NCBI GenBank assembly: GCA_028289405.1
Contig: JANQPP010000115.1
Coordinates: 1-64,000 of the forward strand
DNA length: 64,000 nucleotides
DNA from: Pirellulales bacterium
Lineage (GTDB): Bacteria; Planctomycetota; Planctomycetia; Pirellulales; JANQPP01
Reading direction: 5' to 3'
Below the pieces are notes generated by a model, which searched no databases, was not told the origin of the DNA, and saw nothing but the letters and a program-made list of their open reading frames with translations. Of this stretch, positions 48,694-57,315 are shown piece by piece. Made by a program: the position numbers and the translations under genes. Position 1 is the first letter of the stretch. Each line of letters starts with the position of its first letter.

Positions 48694-49740
48694 ATGTCCG
48701 AACTAGATAACTATGCATATGAGTTGCCGCGTGAGCTGATCGCGCAGCAGCCGCTGCCCAAACGATCGGATGCCCGCTTGATGGTGGTGGACCGTCGTTT
48801 GGGAACGATCATGCATAGCCACGTGCGCGACGTCGGTGAATTTCTCACGCCAAAAGACCGGATTGTCTTTAACGACACACGTGTCGTGCCCGCGCGGTTG
48901 TTGGGGAGTCGCCAGCGGACAGGCGGACGTTGGGAAGGGCTTTTCCTGCGAGAAGATGAACATGGGCATTGGTGGATTCTCGGCAAAACGCGTGGAAAAC
49001 TGGCTGCCGGCGAAACGATCCAGATCACGAATTCCCAAAAGCAAGAGGACGTCATCTTGCATTTGGTCGCCCGCCTTCCGGATGGAGGCTGGCTGGCCCG
49101 CCCGGAAACAAGCGAACCCGCCTTGCAGGCGTTGCACCGCGTGGGCCACGTGCCGCTACCGCGCTACATCCAAGCTCCCCGCAATGAAAAAAAGGATCAG
49201 GAACGCTATCAGACGGTTTTCGCGCGGACGCCCGGCGCCGTCGCCGCGCCCACGGCGGGCCTGCACTTCACGAAGGACTTGCTACGGCAGTTGGAGCAGG
49301 GGGGTATCCGTCACCATTTCGTGACCTTGCACGTCGGCTTGGATACATTTCGTCCGGTGAAAGCCGCACGTTTGGAAGAGCATCAAATGCATTCCGAATG
49401 GTGTGAATTGGCGGAAGAGGCCGCGCATGGTTTGCGCGAATGTAAGGCGGAGCATGGCCGTGTCGTGGCCGTGGGAACGACCGTGATGCGCGTGCTGGAA
49501 ACGGCGGCCAGTCGGGGGGAGATACGTGCCTGGCAGGGGGCCACGGACTTATTCATACGTCCTGGTTTCACCTTTCGTGCGGTGGACTCTCTGCTGACCA
49601 ACTTTCACTTGCCACGCACGACCCTCTTGGTGCTTGTGAGGACTTTTGGCGGCGATGAATTGATCCAAAAGGCGTATCAAGAAGCGATCCGGCAACGCTA
49701 CCGTTTCTTTAGCTACGGTGATGCGATGTTGATTCTGTGA
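48694..49740 (+). CDS. queA: tRNA preQ1(34) S-adenosylmethionine ribosyltransferase-isomerase
   Basis: Transfers and rearranges the ribose of SAM onto preQ1 in tRNA to form epoxyqueuosine. 348 residues, the family norm. Signatures: YELPRELIAQQPLPKRSDAR (start), RIVFNDTRVVPARLLG, VAAPTAGLHFT, HVGLDTFRPV and TNFHLPRTTLLVLV. The start at 48694 (MSELDNYAYELP) fits the family; the frame runs up to 48649. No other queuosine gene is in the window. It sits 229 bp past the tRNA-Ser, transcribed the other way. Confidence 0.97.
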   Translation: MSELDNYAYELPRELIAQQPLPKRSDARLMVVDRRLGTIMHSHVRDVGEFLTPKDRIVFNDTRVVPARLLGSRQRTGGRWEGLFLREDEHGHWWILGKTRGKLAAGETIQITNSQKQEDVILHLVARLPDGGWLARPETSEPALQALHRVGHVPLPRYIQAPRNEKKDQERYQTVFARTPGAVAAPTAGLHFTKDLLRQLEQGGIRHHFVTLHVGLDTFRPVKAARLEEHQMHSEWCELAEEAAHGLRECKAEHGRVVAVGTTVMRVLETAASRGEIRAWQGATDLFIRPGFTFRAVDSLLTNFHLPRTTLLVLVRTFGGDELIQKAYQEAIRQRYRFFSYGDAMLIL

Positions 49741-49876
49741 GCCTTCACTAGCAGCCCTACAATCCGTGGCAAATCGTGGATTTCGCCAGTTCATCGGGCA
49801 CGTGGAATCTTGATCTGAACGTGAGCTAGGCCACGAAACCGTCTGGACGAGTAATGTATGCTGCCTTTCGCTGGAC

Positions 49877-49882
49877 TATAAT
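49877..49882 (+). promoter_or_regulatory. Candidate -10 box (TATAAT) before the DNRLRE gene
   Basis: An exact TATAAT lies 99 bases before ATG 49981, in a locally AT-rich stretch. No good -35 is found at 16-18 bases. Confidence 0.3.
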
Positions 49883-49980
49883 ATACCGTTTGTAAAATCT
49901 GGCTAGCTCCCGAGAGGCGTGGGCCATAACCCCAAACGCTCTCAGATTTCAAAGAAGTTTCACTACGAAAGATCCGCACC

Positions 49981-50964
49981 ATGAGCTTTCAACCCAGTTC
50001 AATTTCCGCGTCAAGCTATCTTCGCATTTTCTTGTTATGCGCTTTTTGTTGTGAGTTCTCATTCATCGCCGGGGCGGAAACGATTCAATTAAATCCGGTG
50101 GCCGACACCACGCTCTTGGAGGAATTTTCGGATAACAACATGGGCGGGCACACGCACTTGGCGGCGGGGCTCACGCGCACGGGAAACTCGCGTCGCGCGC
50201 TCTTACGGTTCGACCTAGAGGGACAAATCCCCGCGGATGCCGCGATCCTTTCCGCCGAATTGACATTGGACGTTACTCTTGCCGGAAATACGAATAACGG
50301 GGCCATGTTCGAATTGCTGCGGGTGCTCAAGGATTGGGAAGAGGGTGATAAGGATAGCAACCTGGGCCGCGCCGCCGAGAATGGTGAAGCCACCTGGCTG
50401 AGCCGCCGGCACCAAGGAGAGTTATGGGATTCGCCCGGCATGCAGCAGGGTGGGGATTTCGCGGAAGCTGCGTCTTCCATGACATTCGTGGGCGACTTGG
50501 GGACTTACACGTGGACCGGACTCGAGGGCGACGTCCAGAGTTGGCTGGACGATTCCTCGACGAATTTTGGCTGGCTGTTTAAGGATCAAGCCGAGTCCAC
50601 GAATCAGACCGCGCGACGTTTCGCGTCCCGCGAAGACACGGCTCGCGCGCCGATTCTGACGATCGAATTCGAAGCGGGCCCATCCTTCCTCCCGGGAGAC
50701 GCCAATGAAGATGGCGTCGTGGGCTTGGAGGACTTCGTGATCCTCAAGGATAACTTTGGGGCCACCAATGCCACCCGCCAGCTAGGAGATTTCAATGAGG
50801 ACGGTCAAGTGGGCTTGGATGATTTCGTGATCCTCAAGGACAACTTCGGCACGACAGAAGGCAACGCCGTGCCGGAGCCCTCCTCCGCCTGCCTAGCGTT
50901 GTTGGGATTGCTGGCCATCATTCACGGAAGTAGACAGGCGGTCCGCTTACGCCGTTCCAGGTAG
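49981..50964 (+). CDS. Exported DNRLRE protein with dockerin-like repeats and PEP-CTERM signal
   Basis: 327 residues. A signal peptide (YLRIFLLCAFCCEFSFIAGA) is followed by a DNRLRE-type beta domain (about 33-230; VADTTLLEEFSDNNMGG, SRRALLRFDLEGQIPADAAI, VQSWLDDSSTNFGWLFKD). Next come two EF-hand/dockerin-like loops of the form GDxNEDGxVGLxDFVILKDNFG (about 238-294), likely to bind calcium. A C-terminal VPEPSS, a hydrophobic helix and the basic end RLRRSR make a PEP-CTERM sorting signal, so it is cut and exported by an exosortase encoded elsewhere. The M64 peptidase 1 kb on has the same ending. Confidence 0.88.
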   Translation: MSFQPSSISASSYLRIFLLCAFCCEFSFIAGAETIQLNPVADTTLLEEFSDNNMGGHTHLAAGLTRTGNSRRALLRFDLEGQIPADAAILSAELTLDVTLAGNTNNGAMFELLRVLKDWEEGDKDSNLGRAAENGEATWLSRRHQGELWDSPGMQQGGDFAEAASSMTFVGDLGTYTWTGLEGDVQSWLDDSSTNFGWLFKDQAESTNQTARRFASREDTARAPILTIEFEAGPSFLPGDANEDGVVGLEDFVILKDNFGATNATRQLGDFNEDGQVGLDDFVILKDNFGTTEGNAVPEPSSACLALLGLLAIIHGSRQAVRLRRSR

Positions 50965-51268
50965 TTCCAGTTGGCGACGGAAGCGCCGCTAAACTGGCGG
51001 TGCCTACGACGGTTCCTGGTGGCCACATTTCTCCCAGCAGGCCGCACGGCAGTTCGTTACGCCCGATTTCGAACGTGCACTGCCAATTTCTCAGCTTGTC
51101 CTGGTGCGACCGCCTTCCAATACTGCCACGGGGCCAAATTCTCCTTATGCCGCGGCGCTGACCTCATGCAAATGCGCCTTGGCCGCACGCTCCCGCAGGG
51201 TTGGTGATTGTTCCTTGAATTGCACTCGCTGAGCGAACTGGTTTGTTGACTTTTATGTAGAGATCCTC
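50965..51268. other. Intergenic region (304 bp)
   Basis: No gene is supported on either strand and no clear promoter or terminator is seen. Confidence 0.5.
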
Positions 51269-51775
51269 ATGAAACAGCCATCTCATCCCCAGAGAATTGA
51301 GCCTCCGCCTGGAGGCGAGAGCGTATGGGACTATCCAAGGCCGCCCAAAATTGAGGACGACACTCGTGAAATTGTGGTCACATTCAACGGCGTCACGATT
51401 GCCAAGACCCGCCGTGTGAAACGTGTATTGGAGACGAGCCATCCCCCGGTTTATTACCTTCCTCCGGAGGACATCCTCGCCGAAGTGCTCGTGCCCTCGA
51501 AACGTGCGAGTTTTTGCGAATGGAAGGGGAATGCCCGTTATTTTTATGTGCAAGTTGGGGACACGGTGACCGAGGACGCTGCCTGGTCGTATCCCCAGCC
51601 TACGCCTTCCTTCTTGTCGATCCGAGATTACGTCGCGTTCTTCGCCCACTTGATGGAAGCGTGCTTCGTCGATGGGGAACGGGTCCAACCTCAGCCGGGC
51701 AACTTTTATGGCGGATGGATCACGAGAAATGTGACCGGCCCGTTCAAGGGAGAACCTGGCACCTGGAATTGGTGA
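51269..51775 (+). CDS. DUF427 domain protein
   Basis: 168 residues, typical length. Family stretches: ESVWDYPRPPKIEDDTR, VVTFNGVTIAKTRRVKRVLE, HPPVYYLPPEDILAEVLVP, CEWKGNARYFYVQVGD and AWSYPQPTPSFLSIRDYVAF. DUF427 proteins are small cytoplasmic beta-barrel proteins of unknown biochemical role. No signal peptide. It stands alone between two secreted PEP-CTERM proteins, with no sign of a joint operon. Confidence 0.92.
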   Translation: MKQPSHPQRIEPPPGGESVWDYPRPPKIEDDTREIVVTFNGVTIAKTRRVKRVLETSHPPVYYLPPEDILAEVLVPSKRASFCEWKGNARYFYVQVGDTVTEDAAWSYPQPTPSFLSIRDYVAFFAHLMEACFVDGERVQPQPGNFYGGWITRNVTGPFKGEPGTWNW

Positions 51776-51778
51776 CGT

Positions 51779-51835
51779 CCCAGGCCATCACTTTCCACAC
51801 TTCGCGATAGGCTCTATCGTGGGCCACCGCCTGGG
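51779..51835 (+). terminator. Nested inverted repeat after the DUF427 gene
   Basis: Outer arms CCCAGGC (51779-51785) and GCCTGGG (51829-51835) enclose an inner hairpin CGATAG-GCT-CTATCG (51805-51819). It lies 3 bases past the DUF427 stop. No T-run follows, so termination is only a guess. Confidence 0.35.
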
Positions 51836-51974
51836 ATCGGAAAATCCGGCATGGATGTAACACACCTCACAAATTCACCTCCGATTATGCGGTCAAATCG
51901 ATCGGGATCGGCGTCTCCTCTGGTACACTAGGTGCTTAGGAACAAGTCTTCTCCGAGTTCACAAATTTGGTGTC

Positions 51975-53501
51975 GTGGGTGATCCGTCGATGGATCACGG
52001 AAACTATCTCCCTAGCCGTCGGTTCGAGATACCGGCGAAGTTGAAACGACGCCTTTGGCCAATGATGGACAGTCCCTTGGAACGCATGGGCTGGCAAAAA
52101 CTGAATTCGCCTAGGCGGCTGTTCCGGTGGCAGGCACTCCGCTTGGCGCTGGGTTGGCTGATCCTTGGGGGCTGCGCGGCGAATCTCCGCGCGGCCAGCT
52201 TCACCACGATTTTCGATCATGGCCCGTCAGCGAACCGAGTCGATCTCGCCTTTCTGGGAGACGGATACACGGAGGCGGATCTGGGATTTACCTATTCCGC
52301 GCACATCGGACGCATGCTGCGGCACATGTTCCAAGGGAACCAGGATCCGTTCCCCCGCTATCAGAATTTCTTCAACGTTCATCAGGTGGAAGTCGTTTCC
52401 GAAGAGTCGGGAGCGGATGTTCCTCCCCAAGGCATCTTTCGGGATACGGCTCTCGATGCCAGCTATTACTTTGACGGCGCTACTGAACGTCTGCTCTACA
52501 TCAGCAACTCCAAAGTGAACCAAGTGCTCAGCCAAACCTTCACGGGCACGGACATCGACGTGGATGCGACCTTCGTGACCGTGAACGATTCCCGCTATGG
52601 CGGTGGAGGCGGACGCAGCGCTGTTTACGCGGGCGGCAATGTTTCCAGCCCCGAATTGGCGCTGCACGAATTCGGGCATTCGTTCAGCGACTTGGCCGAT
52701 GAATATGGCGGCTCCACGCAGCCCTACACGGGTTCTGAGCCTCGGGAAGTCAACGTCACGACTTCACCAAATGGCGAGAAATGGGCCCATTGGTTGGGAT
52801 ACGAACAGCCTGGCATTGGGGTCATCGGAGCTTACGAAGGCGGGCGGTATTTCGACCAGGGCATCTACAGGCCCTCTCTGGATTCCAAGATGCGTTCCCT
52901 GGACAGGCCGTTTGACGCGGTCTCCCGCGAAAAATTCATCCTCGATATCTACGAACATGTGGATCCTCTGGATGCTTGGCTCTCCACTGAGGGAACGCTT
53001 GTCGATCCCGAGGAATTGTGGATCGATGTCGTCGATCCCGAAGTCATCTCCGTGGAGTGGTTCCTAGACGGAGAACTGCTCGAGATCGCCTTCGATGAGA
53101 CCTTGGAATTAGAGGAGCTGCGACTTGAGCCGGGCAACTACACGCTATCCGCCCGGGCCTTCGATCCCACCGATTGGGTCCGCATTCAAAGGGAATTATT
53201 GGAACAAACCGTGAGTTGGGCGGTCAGCATCACGCGGGGACCGCCACTCATTCCCGGCGATGCCAACGGGGACGGCAGCGTGGACCTCACCGATTTTGCC
53301 ATTGTCAAAGACCACTTCGGCACGGGAACGACTTTGGCGGAAGGGGATTTCAACGGTGATCTGGTCGTGGACCTGCTGGACTTCAGCATTCTCAAGGAGA
53401 ACTTTGGGCAAGAATCTCCTGCCACGCCCGTGCCGGAACCGGCGACGCTGTGGCTGGCGCTGGCCGCGGGATTGGTGGGAAGCTTCGCGCGGCGTGTCTA
53501 G
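51975..53501 (+). CDS. Exported M64 metallopeptidase with dockerin-like repeats and PEP-CTERM
   Basis: 508 residues at most; starts at 51975 (GTG), 51990, 52062 and 52086 are all possible. An export helix (ALRLALGWLILGGCAANLRA) lies at about 54-73. The M64 (IgA-protease-like) domain spans about 75-330: RVDLAFLGDGYTEADLG and the zinc site HEFGHSFSDLADEYGG at about 230, with all ligands present. Two dockerin-like calcium loops (GDANGDGSVDLTDFAIVKDH and GDFNGDLVVDLLDF...) and a PEP-CTERM tail (VPEPATLWLALAAGLVGSFA, then RRV) end it. It probably acts on the outer surface or is released. The substrate is unknown. Confidence 0.92.
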   Translation: MGDPSMDHGNYLPSRRFEIPAKLKRRLWPMMDSPLERMGWQKLNSPRRLFRWQALRLALGWLILGGCAANLRAASFTTIFDHGPSANRVDLAFLGDGYTEADLGFTYSAHIGRMLRHMFQGNQDPFPRYQNFFNVHQVEVVSEESGADVPPQGIFRDTALDASYYFDGATERLLYISNSKVNQVLSQTFTGTDIDVDATFVTVNDSRYGGGGGRSAVYAGGNVSSPELALHEFGHSFSDLADEYGGSTQPYTGSEPREVNVTTSPNGEKWAHWLGYEQPGIGVIGAYEGGRYFDQGIYRPSLDSKMRSLDRPFDAVSREKFILDIYEHVDPLDAWLSTEGTLVDPEELWIDVVDPEVISVEWFLDGELLEIAFDETLELEELRLEPGNYTLSARAFDPTDWVRIQRELLEQTVSWAVSITRGPPLIPGDANGDGSVDLTDFAIVKDHFGTGTTLAEGDFNGDLVVDLLDFSILKENFGQESPATPVPEPATLWLALAAGLVGSFARRV

Positions 53502-53589
53502 CGGTGACCCGTGCACTGGCATGCGGAAGTGACGCCCGCGATGGATAATGCCGCAGTGCCAGCTCGGCTTGGGACGAACCCACGTATAG

Positions 53590-53645
53590 AAAAAGAGCCC
53601 CCGCCGGAGCGCGCTAGCTTTCATGCGCGGCAGCGGCAAGGGCTC
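53590..53645 (-). terminator. Intrinsic terminator of the BlaI/M56 operon
   Basis: On the minus strand GAGCCC ... GGGCTC (53645-53640 and 53600-53595) with GC-rich inner pairs (CCGCTGCCGCGC / GCGCGCTCCGGCGG) forms a long stem, followed at once by TTTTT (53594-53590). It lies 34 bases past the stop of the M56 gene. Confidence 0.8.
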
Positions 53646-53678
53646 CTCCCTCAAAAGCAAGGTGAAAGGTTCAAGCTT

Positions 53679-56420
53679 TTAATTGCTCGGTTCCGCTTCC
53701 CGGTTCTCCAGCAGCCGCTGAAGAAGTCCCCGCATCTCACGCATCTCTGAGCGGACTTCCTCTAGTTCATTGCGCAATTGACGCACCTCCTCGGGCCGAC
53801 GCTCCTGCCGGGGCTGGGGACGGCGTTGGCGGACTTGCACCTGTGAAGGTTGTTGAGAACGCTGAACGGCACGCGTACGAACTGCCGTTCGTCTGTGAGC
53901 TTCCTGGCGACCAAGATGCCGCATGAGCTGTTCCGCTTCTTCATTCAGCCCTGCCGCGCGGAGGCTATCAATGGCCCGCTCCACGTGGGCATCACGGGAA
54001 CTGGCATCTCCCTCGCCCCCGCGACGTCGGGAGGCACGCACCCGCCGGCCTTCCCCACGATTTCGCAGCTCGGCGGCGATGTCGCGGATCTTCATTTCAA
54101 TCTGCTCGGCTTGTTCGTGCTTGCCATGCTCGCGGGCTTCGTCCAATTCCCGCTTCAGCTTTTCCATGACATCTCGATGATGCTCTAGCTCCTCATGCTC
54201 TTCGCCGTGGTCGTCATGGGCATGTTCATGCAACTCGTGCAGATGCTGCATGCGCTCATGAACCTTGTGCAAGGCATCATGATATTTCTCCATCTTCTCA
54301 TGCGCGCGGTGCTCCAACTTTTCCGCTTCCGAGTGAATTTTGTGAGCCGCTTGTTCGAACTTTTCGGCTGCTTGCTTAAAGTGGCGTTCCAGATTCTCGC
54401 CTTCGTGCTCTCTTTTCCGATCAAGCTCTTCCTCGAATTGGTGGCGTTTGTCTTCCAATTCGTGCATTTTGCGTTCGACGGCTTGCCGCGCCTGTTGGAA
54501 TTCTCGCTCCAAGGAATGGATCTGCTTTTCTATCTGGCGGGCTTTCGCTTCCAAGGCTAGCCTTTGAGCTTCGAGTTTCGCCTTACTCGCGTGGTGGCGT
54601 TCAGCGCTTTCTTCCCTTTGCAACAAAGCCGTCTCCAAGACGAGGTCCAGTTGGAGGTCTTTCGGCTTGGCAAGTTTCAGCACATCCACAAGTTCTACTT
54701 CCGCATCCACGTCGACGATCAAGTCGCCAAGCCGCTCCTTGATCTTTTCTTCCACCAATTCGATGTCGATGGAATCACTGACGTCCAAATCAATTTCTTC
54801 CTCGTCATCGGAGAGCAGAGCCACGACGCGAGCCAAGAGCCCGATTTCCGGCTCGGAGCTTTCTTCTTCCTCCTCGGCGAACGAATCCTCGGACTCTTCT
54901 TCATTCGCCACTTCCAGCACGACTTCAAGTTCCTCGGCGGCGGGGGCGGGGTTCCACATCGGCCCTAAGGAACCGACGATGGCCGCTCCCAACAACGAAC
55001 GCCGCCACATGGTTTGCCAATTCGACATCATTGGACCTCCCTCTAGAAGTGTGGCCGGGGGTCTGGCCCAGGCCGTTCCCAAAATCACGGAAAACACAAG
55101 AATACACGGGACAATTCCCCGCAGGCTGATCATCGAGAAGCCGCGCGGGGAGGGTGTGTTTTGCTGTTCCATCGCCAACAGGCGCCGCACGCGGGAAGCC
55201 AGTTGCGAACGGGGGCCAGGTCCGGTGGCCCTCGCCGTCGCCCAAACCGGCGGCGCGGCCAATTTACGGCCCAGCTTCACCAGACATTCGGCTAAGTGTG
55301 CCGGGCCGTCCGGAACGAACCGGCAAGCTTCGTCCGCTGACAATTCCGTCGCCTGGGCCAGCCGCGCTCGGGCGAGCCAAACTAGGGGCTGCCACCAGAG
55401 GGCGGCGCAAACCCAATTGCTCAACGAATGCCAACGCATGTCGCATGAAGCCAAATGGGCCAATTCATGCGTTAAAATAGCGTCCTGCTGCTGAGGGCTG
55501 TATTCGTCACGGAATCCGCATGGCAGGCCAATCGTCGGTCGGCGAAGGTGAAACGCGACGGGAGACTCTAGCCACGTAGCGACCAGCACGCGCGGAGGTT
55601 CGGGCAGGCCCATTTGATGGGCGAGCCGCGCAACGCGGCCGCATAGCTCGGAATCGTCACACGTAGACATTCGCTTCCACACAGCCCGGGCCAGGCCGAA
55701 GCGGCAGAAGGCGAAGTATCCAAGGCAAGCCAGCGTACCCAAACCCCAAGCTGCAACGAACCACCGCAAGGGGCGCGCCCACGGCCAGCCTGAATGGTGC
55801 GGAGATGAATCCTGGGCCGATGAAAAATTCTTGCCAACCATCGGCTCGGAGTCTGCATCGGGCAATTCGACGATATCGACGAAAAGGTAGTTTTCGCCGT
55901 CGAGACCATTCCACTCTCTCACGGGTTGGGCTGGTGCTCCAGCCAGGCTCTCGACTTGTTCCAAGAAACGCGGAGATTCCAACTGCAACTCCAAAATCTC
56001 TCGCCAGGCATGTGCCGGCTCGCGCGTGTCATCGGAAGCCTGCAATGAAATCCCCGGGAAATTGGAGGGGAGTGAATCATACGTGGGCGGCAATTCCATC
56101 GTGACCGCATGCACGCCAGATGGCAGGCCCGCATCCTGTTTCTCTGATGGAGCGATGAGTGAAGTTCCAGGCGCGATGGCCTGAGACGTTTCTCGAGAGG
56201 AGGGATGGATCCATTGCACCAATCCCGGTGCCAGTCCCGTGACCTCGCACAGCACCAGGCCCAGAGTTGCCACGGTCATCATCCGCCACAGCGAACGCTG
56301 CCCAAAAGCGGAAGGGACACGCCGGGAAACCCATTCCGCGCCCAGAACCATGACAGTGGTGCCCAAGGCGAGGACCATCCCTGCCGCGCCAGCGTTTTCC
56401 AGCCAAGTCGACGGGTTCAT
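53679..56420 (-). CDS. M56 (BlaR1-type) membrane metallopeptidase with acidic/His-rich coiled-coil tail
   Basis: 913 residues against about 580 for BlaR1. The N-terminal half has four membrane helices and the cytoplasmic zinc protease motif ILTHELAHLASCD (about 315-327), with ELSADEAC further on. After a last helix region (about 470-495) the tail has no beta-lactam-binding domain. It starts with a very acidic stretch (about 500-570), followed by a long coiled coil (about 600-770) with a histidine-rich part (HELHEHAHDDHGEEHEELEH), then an Arg/Gly-rich link and a second short coiled coil. The partner BlaI repressor gene overlaps by four bases. By analogy the protease cuts BlaI when the sensor is triggered; what the tail senses is unknown. 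Confidence 0.88.
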   Translation of the reverse strand: MNPSTWLENAGAAGMVLALGTTVMVLGAEWVSRRVPSAFGQRSLWRMMTVATLGLVLCEVTGLAPGLVQWIHPSSRETSQAIAPGTSLIAPSEKQDAGLPSGVHAVTMELPPTYDSLPSNFPGISLQASDDTREPAHAWREILELQLESPRFLEQVESLAGAPAQPVREWNGLDGENYLFVDIVELPDADSEPMVGKNFSSAQDSSPHHSGWPWARPLRWFVAAWGLGTLACLGYFAFCRFGLARAVWKRMSTCDDSELCGRVARLAHQMGLPEPPRVLVATWLESPVAFHLRRPTIGLPCGFRDEYSPQQQDAILTHELAHLASCDMRWHSLSNWVCAALWWQPLVWLARARLAQATELSADEACRFVPDGPAHLAECLVKLGRKLAAPPVWATARATGPGPRSQLASRVRRLLAMEQQNTPSPRGFSMISLRGIVPCILVFSVILGTAWARPPATLLEGGPMMSNWQTMWRRSLLGAAIVGSLGPMWNPAPAAEELEVVLEVANEEESEDSFAEEEEESSEPEIGLLARVVALLSDDEEEIDLDVSDSIDIELVEEKIKERLGDLIVDVDAEVELVDVLKLAKPKDLQLDLVLETALLQREESAERHHASKAKLEAQRLALEAKARQIEKQIHSLEREFQQARQAVERKMHELEDKRHQFEEELDRKREHEGENLERHFKQAAEKFEQAAHKIHSEAEKLEHRAHEKMEKYHDALHKVHERMQHLHELHEHAHDDHGEEHEELEHHRDVMEKLKRELDEAREHGKHEQAEQIEMKIRDIAAELRNRGEGRRVRASRRRGGEGDASSRDAHVERAIDSLRAAGLNEEAEQLMRHLGRQEAHRRTAVRTRAVQRSQQPSQVQVRQRRPQPRQERRPEEVRQLRNELEEVRSEMREMRGLLQRLLENREAEPSN

Positions 56421-56797
56421 TTTTGTTTCTTCCGCTGGCGGATCATCGCTTCAAGTTCGTCCAATTCTTCCGCGCTCACATCCCGGCTATGCAGCAGGTG
56501 CTTCACAGTCTCCGCGAGGCTCCCCTCAAACAGCCGGTCAATCAGATCATTCGACATCGAGCGGGTAATCTCGGCCTCACCCACGGCGGGAGCGTATATA
56601 AAACGCCGGCCCTCCTCGGAGTGCCGCACCAGGCCCCGCTCTTCCATTTTGCGAAGCATGGTGGCGACGGTGGTGTAGGCCAACGATTCCCCGCGCAGTT
56701 CCTCGCGTACTCGGGTCACGTCGGCCGATCCGACTTTCCATAGGACCTGCATGATCTTCAATTGAAGAGGCCCCAATGCTGGTTGTTTGCGCGGCAT
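56417..56797 (-). CDS. BlaI/MecI/CopY-family repressor
   Basis: 126 residues, the family norm. A winged helix (GPLQLKIMQVLWKVGSADVT, ESLAYTTVATMLRKMEERGL, GRRFIYAPAV) is followed by a C-terminal dimerising helix region (FEGSLAETVKHLLHSRDVSA), where BlaR1-type proteases cut. No cysteine-rich metal hook of the CopY type is present. It is the first gene of the operon with the M56 protease (ATGA overlap), and its own promoter carries a palindrome of the right kind, so it very probably represses itself. Confidence 0.96.
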   Translation of the reverse strand: MPRKQPALGPLQLKIMQVLWKVGSADVTRVREELRGESLAYTTVATMLRKMEERGLVRHSEEGRRFIYAPAVGEAEITRSMSNDLIDRLFEGSLAETVKHLLHSRDVSAEELDELEAMIRQRKKQK

Positions 56798-56832
56798 GAT
56801 TCGTTGCTCTCCTGTTTGTGACTACCGCGATA

Positions 56833-56861
56833 ATACTAACGAAGTAGTAGGTGGAGGTCAA
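56833..56861 (-). promoter_or_regulatory. Promoter with overlapping BlaI operator
   Basis: On the minus strand TTGACC (56861-56856), a 17-base spacer and TAGTAT (56838-56833). The inverted repeat TACTA-N6-TAGTA (56834-56849) covers the -10 box and half the spacer. Operators of BlaI/MecI proteins have this TACTA/TAGTA form. ATG of the repressor gene is 36 bases on. Confidence 0.7.
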
Positions 56862-56879
56862 CCGTAATTTCTGAAAATC

Positions 56880-56909
56880 TTGAGACGCGAATCCCGAGCG
56901 GTTTACAAT
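56880..56909 (+). promoter_or_regulatory. Candidate promoter of the monooxygenase gene
   Basis: TTGAGA (56880-56885), an 18-base spacer and TACAAT (56904-56909), 38 bases before ATG 56948. It points away from the BlaI promoter and starts 30 bases from the operator. Confidence 0.45.
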
Positions 56910-56947
56910 CGAGAACCATCCTCCTTTGAAGACGACAGGAAATACGT

Positions 56948-57235
56948 ATGCATCGCTTGAACGTTTGGCTGACCGTCAAGGACCCTGCCCACGCCGATGA
57001 GATCGCGGAACTGCTGCGCGAAGCGGGCCGATTGTCCCGCCAGGAAGCGGGATGCGTGCGATTCGACGTTTATCGCTCCACTGCTCAGCCAGACCGCTTC
57101 CTGCTGTGCGAATGGTGGGAAAGCCAAGCCGCATGGGAAGCTCATCGCGAAGCGCAAGCGTTCACGACGATCTACCAGCCCCAGGTACTTCCCCGCGTGG
57201 AGCGTGAACCCCACCCCTGCGAATTGTTGGAGTGA
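56948..57235 (+). CDS. Antibiotic biosynthesis monooxygenase (ABM) family protein
   Basis: 95 residues, the normal size for one ABM ferredoxin-like domain (YgiN type). RLNVWLTVKDPAHADEIAEL, SRQEAGCVRFDVYRS and FLLCEWWESQAAWEAHREAQ follow the family pattern. Relatives are cofactor-free quinol monooxygenases or unknown small oxygenases; the substrate is not evident. AGGAAA precedes the ATG. It is divergent from the BlaI operon and its promoter is near the BlaI operator, so joint control is possible. Confidence 0.88.
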   Translation: MHRLNVWLTVKDPAHADEIAELLREAGRLSRQEAGCVRFDVYRSTAQPDRFLLCEWWESQAAWEAHREAQAFTTIYQPQVLPRVEREPHPCELLE

Positions 57236-57315
57236 ATGGTGCATGAGGCCGCTTCGTTCGCTACTCCGACTCGGAGCGAGTCCACACCAGCCCCTTTCCC
57301 ACGAAGGCCCACCGC

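Noticed and set aside
48382-49740. Functional link between the tRNA-Ser and queA
   Set aside because: QueA acts on tRNAs with GUN anticodons (Asp, Asn, His, Tyr); the anticodon here is GGA, and the two genes point in opposite directions.
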